Source of the DNA: an uncultured Alistipes sp.
Lineage (GTDB): Bacteria > Bacteroidota > Bacteroidia > Bacteroidales > Rikenellaceae
DNA length: 36,609 nt
Assembly: GCA_949296295.1 (NCBI GenBank)
Contig: CASFOM010000061.1
Span: 1-36,609 of the forward strand
Direction: 5' to 3'
Below the pieces are notes generated by a model. That model saw only the letters and a program-made list of their open reading frames with translations, was not told the origin of the DNA and ran no database searches. The position numbers were made by a program, and so were the translations under genes. Below, one piece after another: positions 25,384-32,129 of this stretch; the first letter of the stretch is position 1; each line of letters opens with the position of its first letter.

Positions 25384-27600
25384 ATGTTTTCGGAAAAGGA
25401 CGATATCATTATCAGGGAACGTTTTGACGATTTGTTGAATGCTTGTGCATCGATTTGTAAGAAACCTCAGGATCGGGATTTTATCATTTCAGCATTTGAA
25501 TTTGCCAATAAGGCTCACTGGGGAGTTCGAAGAAAATCGGGAGAACCGTATATTGTTCATCCTATTGCTGTAGCGAAAATTGTCGTATCAGAAATTGGAT
25601 TGGGCGTTAAATCCGTAGTTTCTGCTTTGTTGCATGATGTAGTAGAAGATACTGATTATACGGTAGAGGACATTGAACGAAAGTTTGGGAAAAAAATAGC
25701 TATGATGGTGGATGGCTTGACAAAAATGAAAAAAGCCGGAGACTTAGCGAATAATAGTTCCGAACAGGCAGAGAATTTTAAAAAAATGCTGCTTACACTG
25801 TCCGATGATGTACGAGTAATCATTATCAAATTGGCTGACCGGTTGCATAACATGAGGACATTGCAATCCATGCCGCAACATAAACAGGTTAAAATTGTCA
25901 GCGAAACAATTTATTTGTTTGCTCCCTTGGCACATCGACTTGGATTATACAAGATAAAAACAGAGTTAGAAGATTTAAGTTTAAAATACAGTTTTCCCAA
26001 TGATTATGCACAGATAGCGGCCAAACTATCTGAAACAGCTGCCTCTCGTGATCAATTCATAGAAAAATTCAACCGTCCCATCATAGAAAAATTAAAACAA
26101 AACGATATTGAATTTGAAATTACAGGACGGGTAAAATCCATCTATTCCATCTGGAAAAAGATGCAGCGAAAACAAGTTACGATTGATGAAATATACGATT
26201 TGTTTGCTATTCGAATAGTATTCAAACCTACCGCAGTCGTCCCGGAAAAATCACAATGTTGGCACATTTACTCTTTGATAACAGATATTTACAAACCTAA
26301 ACCGGATCGTATCCGCGACTGGGTGAATATTCCCAAAGCGAATGGCTATGAAGCCCTCCATTGTACGGTTATGGGTCCTGACGGTATCTGGGCTGAAGTG
26401 CAAATTCGTTCCCAACGAATGGATGAAATAGCAGAAAAAGGGTTTGCTGCTCATTGGAAATATAAAGATCGAGGAGCCGATCAAGAAGGAGAACTGGATA
26501 AATGGATTAAAGAGGTACGAGATGCGCTGAATGGTCCCACAGAAGATGCTGTGGAATTTTTGGATGAATTTAAATTAAACCTATACACTTCAGAGATTGT
26601 TGTCTTTACCCCTAAAGGAGATACCCGAACATTACCCAAAGGAGCCATTGTATTGGATTTTGCCTACGAAATCCATACCAATTTAGGAAATCGAGCGATT
26701 GGTGCTAAAGTGAATTACAAGATGGAGTCTCTTTATAAAGAGCTAACCAGTGGTGACCAAATAGAAATTATCACCTCCAATACCGCGAAACCTAAAGTAG
26801 AATGGTTGGATTATGTAGTTACGGCAAAAGCGAAACAAGCCATCAAATCATCGATTAAACGTGAAATGGACAACAACATCCAACGGGGAATTGCCATGTT
26901 TGATGAAGCTTTGAAAAAGCACAGGGTTCCGCCCAGTGCACGGGTTTTCAGAAAAATACTTCCTGTATATAAATGTGCCAACAAAGAAGAATTTTACAGT
27001 AAGGTAGGAGCCGGAATTATTCAGTTGGATAATTTGGGGAAAGTATTGCGGGAGAATGCAACAACCAAGTTAATTAAATATTGGAATTTACAATTTTCCA
27101 ATACAATCAAGTTCTTAGGAAATCTTTATCACTCTCCCTCATCAACAAGCAATGAGCAATCTTATAAAATAGCTGAATGCTGTAATCCCATTCCCGGAGA
27201 TGAAGTTGTCGGGTTTAAAGAGGATGATGGTACGATTGTCGTACATCGAAAAGATTGTGATATCGCAATAAAGCAAGCAGCCCAACAAGGGGACAGAATT
27301 GTTCAAACCAAATGGTCTTCCGAAAAAATCATTTCCTATCTATGTACCATAGAATTAAGAGGGACAGACCGTATGGGAATATTATTGGATGTTTCCCAAG
27401 TTATCACCTCCCAATTGAATGTAAATATTCGGAAATTGTATATTGAAAGTCACGATGGAATATTCGAAGGATATATCTCATTGTATGTAAAAAACCGGCA
27501 GGATTTACTGAACCTGATGAATAAAGTCTCTTCTGTCAAAGGAGTAGAAAGTGTAAATCGGGTGGATAATGCAATCGTAAATGAACGAACAGCTGGATAA
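25384..27600 (+). CDS. rel: Bifunctional (p)ppGpp synthetase/hydrolase (RelA/SpoT family)
   Basis: This 738-residue long RSH protein makes and degrades the alarmone (p)ppGpp. The N-terminal HD hydrolase domain keeps LLHDVVEDTD (His84, Asp85) and VHPIAVA, so hydrolase activity is expected. The synthetase domain has GRVKSIYSIWKKM, EIYDLFAIRIVF, EALHCTVMGP and EVQIRSQRMDEIAEKGFAAHWKYK. A TGS domain follows (VVFTPKGDTRTLPKGAIVLDFAYEIH, in part, about 405-465), then a Cys-containing domain (AECCNPIPGDEVVGF ... VVHRKDC) and a C-terminal ACT domain (GTDRMGILLDVSQVI). The start ATG lies 46 bases after recA; the next gene begins 15 bases after the stop. Confidence 0.95.
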   Translation: MFSEKDDIIIRERFDDLLNACASICKKPQDRDFIISAFEFANKAHWGVRRKSGEPYIVHPIAVAKIVVSEIGLGVKSVVSALLHDVVEDTDYTVEDIERKFGKKIAMMVDGLTKMKKAGDLANNSSEQAENFKKMLLTLSDDVRVIIIKLADRLHNMRTLQSMPQHKQVKIVSETIYLFAPLAHRLGLYKIKTELEDLSLKYSFPNDYAQIAAKLSETAASRDQFIEKFNRPIIEKLKQNDIEFEITGRVKSIYSIWKKMQRKQVTIDEIYDLFAIRIVFKPTAVVPEKSQCWHIYSLITDIYKPKPDRIRDWVNIPKANGYEALHCTVMGPDGIWAEVQIRSQRMDEIAEKGFAAHWKYKDRGADQEGELDKWIKEVRDALNGPTEDAVEFLDEFKLNLYTSEIVVFTPKGDTRTLPKGAIVLDFAYEIHTNLGNRAIGAKVNYKMESLYKELTSGDQIEIITSNTAKPKVEWLDYVVTAKAKQAIKSSIKREMDNNIQRGIAMFDEALKKHRVPPSARVFRKILPVYKCANKEEFYSKVGAGIIQLDNLGKVLRENATTKLIKYWNLQFSNTIKFLGNLYHSPSSTSNEQSYKIAECCNPIPGDEVVGFKEDDGTIVVHRKDCDIAIKQAAQQGDRIVQTKWSSEKIISYLCTIELRGTDRMGILLDVSQVITSQLNVNIRKLYIESHDGIFEGYISLYVKNRQDLLNLMNKVSSVKGVESVNRVDNAIVNERTAG

Positions 27601-27615
27601 TGAAAGGAGAATCTT

Positions 27616-28062
27616 ATGGGTAGCAGTACTATTTTTATTATTTTGGCATTGATTATTTGGGGAGCATCCCGATATATGAAAAAATCATGGGATATTGATG
27701 AAGAAGAAACGACCCCTTATGAACCGGAAATACCGGAAGATACAACCATTCCATCCTCCCCTACTCCTCCACCGTCTCCTACTTTCTCTTATGAAAAAGA
27801 GAATCCTGAAGAACAAATATATTCCGAACAGGTTGTTCCTATCCCCTCAATCAAGGAAGCAACATCCATGGAAAATTTAGAACTTCAAAAAAAATTGGCA
27901 GCCTATACCAATCAGGAAATACCCCATGTTCCTTTATCTGTTGCTCCCATTCGAAAGACAGAACCTATTGTTTCGTGGGGAACAGAAATTCGTCAAAATT
28001 TTGATTTAAGGAAAGCAGTGGTATATTCTGAAATACTAAATCCAAAGTATAAAGAATATTAA
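27616..28062 (+). CDS. Small single-pass membrane protein of unknown function
   Basis: This 148-residue protein begins with one hydrophobic helix (about 4-21, SSTIFIILALIIWGASRYM). A long acidic and proline-rich linker follows (about 30-70, including PTPPPSPTF). The C-terminal segment FDLRKAVVYSEILNPKY looks like a conserved end found in small Bacteroidetes proteins. I cannot assign a function. The ATG is 15 bases downstream of rel with AAAGGAGAA nearby, so it is almost certainly translated from the bcp-recA-rel transcript; the hairpin at 28095 ends the unit. Confidence 0.75.
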   Translation: MGSSTIFIILALIIWGASRYMKKSWDIDEEETTPYEPEIPEDTTIPSSPTPPPSPTFSYEKENPEEQIYSEQVVPIPSIKEATSMENLELQKKLAAYTNQEIPHVPLSVAPIRKTEPIVSWGTEIRQNFDLRKAVVYSEILNPKYKEY

Positions 28063-28094
28063 TATCTATTGATTATTTCAACAAATATTTTCAT

Positions 28095-28140
28095 ATAAAA
28101 GGAGTGTGTTAAATTTTATGATTTGACACACTCCTTTTAT
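28095..28140 (+). terminator. Terminator-like hairpin, copy 4, end of the recA-rel operon
   Basis: ATAAAAGGAGTGTGT (28095-28109) pairs perfectly with ACACACTCCTTTTAT (28126-28140), 15 base pairs, with extra A/T pairs inside. It lies 32 bases after the stop of the small membrane protein. It has one G/C pair fewer than the other copies (GGAG for GGAGG) on both arms, a compensated change. The loop begins with the same TAAATTTTATGA as copy 3. Confidence 0.8.
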
Positions 28141-28267
28141 AAAATCAAAACATTGTGAAAATAACAGAAGTTTACTAAATGCCCCAATCCAAACTACCCA
28201 AATAACGTAGTCGTTGAGAATGAAGACAGATCCCTATCTACAAAATATTGTATGTTCAGAAATATTA

Positions 28268-28283
28268 TATTACATTCGTAATA
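28268..28283. promoter_or_regulatory. Small palindrome before comM
   Basis: TATTAC, four bases, GTAATA: a perfect six-base inverted repeat 22 bases before the comM ATG, where a promoter or operator would be expected. It may be chance in AT-rich DNA. The rest of 28141-28305 shows nothing else I can support. Confidence 0.25.
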
Positions 28284-28305
28284 CAAATTTATATCTCTTT
28301 GGAAT

Positions 28306-29841
28306 ATGTTAGTAAAAAGTTTCGGAAGTGCGTTACAAGGCATTGATGCCCTTATGATTACAATTGAAGTCAACGTATCTCCGGGCGTACAGATGTTTAT
28401 TGTCGGATTACCGGACAATGCCGTTAAAGAATCTCAACAACGTATTTTCTCGGCTTTTGAAAATAATGGTTATCGTGTTCCAGGGAAGAAAGTAGTTGTC
28501 AACATGGCTCCGGCCAATATAAAAAAAGAAGGGTCTTATTTTGATCTTCCTATCGCATTGGCAATATTGGCTGCATCAGAGCAAATGAAGCAAGAAACAT
28601 TATCCCGATATGTAGTTATGGGAGAGTTATCTCTGGATGGCTCACTCAAACCAATTCGTGGAGCATTACCTATGGCATTAAAAGCGCGAGAAGAAGGATT
28701 CGAAGGATTTATCTTGCCAGAAGACAACGCTCGGGAAGCAGCCGTCGTAGAAGGATTAAAAGTATATGGAGTACGTAATCTCTGTCAGGTAGTAGCCTTT
28801 TTTAACGGTTCAGAATCATTATCTCCCTGTAAAATAGATTTACAACAAGAATTTTATTATAAAACCTCTGTTTTTGACTTTGATTTTGCAGATGTAAAAG
28901 GGCAACAAGGAATAAAACGGGCTCTTGAAGTAGCTGCAGCAGGAGGACACAATGTATTAATGATAGGTCCTCCCGGTTCAGGAAAAACCATGTTAGCCAA
29001 GCGTGTAGCTACAATTATGCCGGCCCTAACATTGGAAGAAGCTTTAGAAACAACTAAAATACATTCTGTAGCAGGGAAAATAGGCGCTCAGGAAGGATTA
29101 TTGACTAAGCGACCGTTTCGTTCCCCTCACCATACAGTATCCAATGTAGCGTTAGTAGGAGGAGGAACGAACCCTCAACCAGGAGAAATATCCTTAGCCC
29201 ATAACGGCATTTTATTCTTAGATGAATTACCTGAATATTCTCGTGCCGTATTGGAAGTGATGCGACAACCTTTGGAGGATCGGGAAGTAACTGTAGTGAG
29301 ATCCAAATACAGTGTTTGTTATCCTGCCAATTTTATGTTAATAGCATCTATGAACCCTTGTCCTTGCGGATATTTGACTCATCCGGGAAAAGAGTGTGTT
29401 TGTAAGATAGGTGACATAAAACGGTATATGAATAAAATTTCGGGACCATTATTGGACAGAATTGATATTCACATAGAAGTCATGCCCATCGGGTTTTCTC
29501 AATTGACCGCTGTTTCTCCCGGAGAAAGCAGTTCCATAATCAGAAAACGGGTTATGGCTGCCCGAGACATTCAGACAAAACGATTTGCTGGCACTGCTAT
29601 CCACACAAATTCTATGATGAACAGTCGGATGGTAGAAAAGTATTGTTCCGTTGATAAAGATAGTCAGTATTTATTGAAAACAGCTATTGAAAACATGGGG
29701 TTATCTGCACGGGCATATCACCGTATTTTGAAGGTAGCCCGTACAATAGCTGATTTGGAAGGAAGTCCGAAAATTACCAAAAACCATATAGCAGAAGCAG
29801 TACAATATCGTTCTTTTGATCGTTCCCAACATATGTTGTAA
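28306..29841 (+). CDS. comM: ComM/YifB family Mg-chelatase-like ATPase
   Basis: This 511-residue protein has the N-terminal ChlI/Lon-protease-like domain (FGSALQGIDALMITIEVNVS, in part, then GLPDNAVKESQQRI), the AAA+ core with Walker A GPPGSGKT (221-228) and Walker B ILFLDELPEY, and RSPHHTVSNVALVGGG. The segment NPCPCGY ... KECVC contains four closely placed Cys, a probable metal site. The C-terminal domain (GLSARAYHRILKVARTIADL) is typical. ComM homologues are branch-migration helicases that help integrate incoming DNA during transformation. The comEC start overlaps its stop codon (TAATG), so the two are translationally coupled. Confidence 0.93.
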   Translation: MLVKSFGSALQGIDALMITIEVNVSPGVQMFIVGLPDNAVKESQQRIFSAFENNGYRVPGKKVVVNMAPANIKKEGSYFDLPIALAILAASEQMKQETLSRYVVMGELSLDGSLKPIRGALPMALKAREEGFEGFILPEDNAREAAVVEGLKVYGVRNLCQVVAFFNGSESLSPCKIDLQQEFYYKTSVFDFDFADVKGQQGIKRALEVAAAGGHNVLMIGPPGSGKTMLAKRVATIMPALTLEEALETTKIHSVAGKIGAQEGLLTKRPFRSPHHTVSNVALVGGGTNPQPGEISLAHNGILFLDELPEYSRAVLEVMRQPLEDREVTVVRSKYSVCYPANFMLIASMNPCPCGYLTHPGKECVCKIGDIKRYMNKISGPLLDRIDIHIEVMPIGFSQLTAVSPGESSSIIRKRVMAARDIQTKRFAGTAIHTNSMMNSRMVEKYCSVDKDSQYLLKTAIENMGLSARAYHRILKVARTIADLEGSPKITKNHIAEAVQYRSFDRSQHML

Positions 29842-31358
29842 TGAAACCAGATATGCAACGCGAACTACCCCTTTCTTGGACAGAACAAATCAAATTAATG
29901 CCGTTTGTTCGAATCACTCTGTTTTTAATCATAGGTATTTGGGCTGAATGGTGGATACTACTGCTTGCTCCTTTATTTCTTTTCCCGAAGCTAAAATTTA
30001 TTCGAATTTATTTATGTATCTCTTTAACAGGAGCCATCTTAGTACAACTACACCGACAAGACCGAATACTGCCGGAAGAACAAACCATTGAAATAACTGT
30101 TGAAATGAGAGATACCATGAAACGAGATTATTTTGAAGCTCGTTTATTATCTTACTCAGATACCTTGTTTCAACATCGACTTCCCGGAAGAGGAAATCTT
30201 ATCGTTGTCTCAATGGATACCGCTTTAATGCATCATTTTCAATACGGAGACACATTGTCTTTCCGTGCTTATACAGAACCTTTGTTTAAAGATTTTCCTG
30301 ACATTCGCAGCTACCGTCGAGCGCTTTGGCGACAAGGATTTTCACAATTAGCTATTTGTACGGAAAAAGAAGTTGCTTATGTCCGTTCCCAACGCCGTTA
30401 TTTACTACGGGATATGGCAACATCAGCGCGTGATTTCGTCATGGCTCGTTATTCTACACTAACTGTTGCAAAGAAAAATATAGGAGTACTGACAGCCATG
30501 GTTTCAGGAGATCGTTCCGATTTATCAAAACCGCTCCGTACCCGTTATGCTCATGGAGGTATTGCTCATATTTTAGCAATTTCCGGATTACACGTAGGAG
30601 TAATTGCTTTGTTGTTAAATATACTGTTCGGATGGATGAATCGAATATATCAGTTAAGAATCTTCAAAACCGTATTGATTATTCTGCTGTTATGGGGATA
30701 TGCTTTTTTGACAGGATTAGCCCCTTCCGTCTGCCGGGCATCTCTTATGTTTTCACTATTCCAAATAGCAGCCTTTGGAGTACAAAGTGCTGTCGTTCGT
30801 TATAATATATTATTTGCAGCAGCTTTTCTAATGTTGATAATATCTCCTTCTTTAATTTATGATGTTGGTTTTCAACTCTCTTTCTTAGCTGTATATGCTC
30901 TATTCTTTTTCATTCCTAAAATAGAAACTTTGATACCTGTCAGCTTTCCTCCTACACTTCGTTTTATCTGTCTTACTGCAATGGCCACACTATCCATACA
31001 ATTGGTGACGCAACCATTGGTCTCTTTCCATTTCGGTACTTTTTCATGGGTATCACTACTAAATAATATATTAATCGCTTTATTAATACCCATACTGCTT
31101 TCAGGAGCTTTTCTGTATTTAATTCATCCGTTTGCATTTATAGACAAGCTGCTTGTCTTCTGTTTTCAATTGATAGATGACGTTTTGGACTTAACTCTAT
31201 CTTTTCCTGGTGCTGTCATTACGGACAACTATATCTCATTGTCAGGGTTAGTTCTATGGTTATGTTGTTTGGCAGGGTTATTAATGGTCATAGAATATGC
31301 GTATGTACACTACTTACAACGAACATTATTCTCTTCCAGATTTCAAAAGCGAAGATAA
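29841..31358 (+). CDS. comEC: ComEC/Rec2-family DNA uptake channel, without metallo-beta-lactamase domain
   Basis: This 505-residue polytopic membrane protein starts on the last base of the comM stop codon. Two or three N-terminal helices (about 20-65) are followed by a soluble segment (DUF4131-like, about 75-185) and a Competence domain with about eight helices. The hallmark HILAISGLHVGVIALLL and later GLAPSVCRASLMFSLF and VGFQLSFLAVYALFF are present. ComEC carries single-stranded DNA across the inner membrane. The C-terminal metallo-beta-lactamase domain found in many longer ComEC proteins is absent: the protein ends about 15 residues after the last helix in a basic tail (RFQKRR). That form is, I believe, common in Bacteroidetes. 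Coupling to comM supports a DNA uptake or processing role. Confidence 0.88.
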   Translation: MKPDMQRELPLSWTEQIKLMPFVRITLFLIIGIWAEWWILLLAPLFLFPKLKFIRIYLCISLTGAILVQLHRQDRILPEEQTIEITVEMRDTMKRDYFEARLLSYSDTLFQHRLPGRGNLIVVSMDTALMHHFQYGDTLSFRAYTEPLFKDFPDIRSYRRALWRQGFSQLAICTEKEVAYVRSQRRYLLRDMATSARDFVMARYSTLTVAKKNIGVLTAMVSGDRSDLSKPLRTRYAHGGIAHILAISGLHVGVIALLLNILFGWMNRIYQLRIFKTVLIILLLWGYAFLTGLAPSVCRASLMFSLFQIAAFGVQSAVVRYNILFAAAFLMLIISPSLIYDVGFQLSFLAVYALFFFIPKIETLIPVSFPPTLRFICLTAMATLSIQLVTQPLVSFHFGTFSWVSLLNNILIALLIPILLSGAFLYLIHPFAFIDKLLVFCFQLIDDVLDLTLSFPGAVITDNYISLSGLVLWLCCLAGLLMVIEYAYVHYLQRTLFSSRFQKRR

Positions 31359-31524
31359 ACAACCATTCCAATTTTATAAATACTCGTTGATTCTCCCAAA
31401 GGATATTTCCTTATTTTCTGTTCAATATCAAGACATTTGTTCAAAAAAATCTTTGATTTCTTGCTAAACTTTACACTATGTATCAAGATAATAGAAATTT
31501 AAATCGTGCCTAAACAGTTTGCGG

Positions 31525-31556
31525 TTTGTCTATCTCTAAAAAAAATATTACACTTG
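31525..31556 (+). promoter_or_regulatory. Candidate promoter of the DUF4293 gene
   Basis: TTTG (31525-31528), 20 bases, TACACTTG (31549-31556), one mismatch to TAnnTTTG. The ATG follows 16 bases after the -7 box, so the leader is very short. The rest of 31359-31524 shows nothing I can interpret. Confidence 0.5.
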
Positions 31557-31572
31557 CATAAAATTTAATTCT

Positions 31573-32070
31573 ATGATTCAAAGAGTACAAACGCTTTATT
31601 TTTTAGCTACGGTTATTTTATCAGTTTTAATGTTGTGTTTACCGTTTGCTACATTACAGATTGTTTCGGGAAATGATACGGAAACAATGAAATTGACCGC
31701 TTTTGGTGTCAAACAATATATGGAAAGTAATTCAACTATGGTCGCTCGAACCACTTATTTCGGTATTTTATTAACATTAATTCTCGCTGTTGCCGTATTG
31801 ATTACCTTTTCTTATAAAAAACGTTGGTTCCAAATCAGGATGTCATTAGCCCTTATGATTATGGAAGTGGGGGCTCAAATTTTTGTCATCTATTATTTGG
31901 TAAAACTAAACCAATCTGTAAACATGTTATCCTCTGATATGTCAGTTCAATTTCAATCCTATGCCGTAACTGACATCTTTCCTCTTATTTGTATCATTTT
32001 GACCTGGTTAGGATATCGTGGAGTTGTGAAAGATGAAGCATTGATTCAATCCTTAAATCGAATTCGATAA
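31573..32070 (+). CDS. DUF4293-family membrane protein
   Basis: This 165-residue protein has four hydrophobic helices (about 7-25, 57-76, 84-106 and 128-147). The opening MIQRVQTLYFLATVILSVLM is typical of the DUF4293 family, found almost only in Bacteroidetes, with no known function. The C-terminal LGYRGVVKDEALIQSLNRIR, with its short basic tail, is also characteristic. It has its own promoter-like element and faces the nuclease gene, with a strong hairpin in between. Confidence 0.85.
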   Translation: MIQRVQTLYFLATVILSVLMLCLPFATLQIVSGNDTETMKLTAFGVKQYMESNSTMVARTTYFGILLTLILAVAVLITFSYKKRWFQIRMSLALMIMEVGAQIFVIYYLVKLNQSVNMLSSDMSVQFQSYAVTDIFPLICIILTWLGYRGVVKDEALIQSLNRIR

Positions 32071-32076
32071 TATTTC

Positions 32077-32129
32077 CCATTAATTTTATTCCCATGATAC
32101 AAATATATTAGTGGGAATAAAATTAATGG
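32077..32129. terminator. Bidirectional 18-base-pair hairpin between the DUF4293 and nuclease genes
   Basis: CCATTAATTTTATTCCCA (32077-32094) pairs perfectly with its reverse complement at 32112-32129, with a 17-base loop. It begins six bases after the DUF4293 stop and includes the stop codon (32123-32125) and last codons of the nuclease gene on the other strand. Its sequence is unrelated to the GGAGG hairpin family. Confidence 0.8.
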
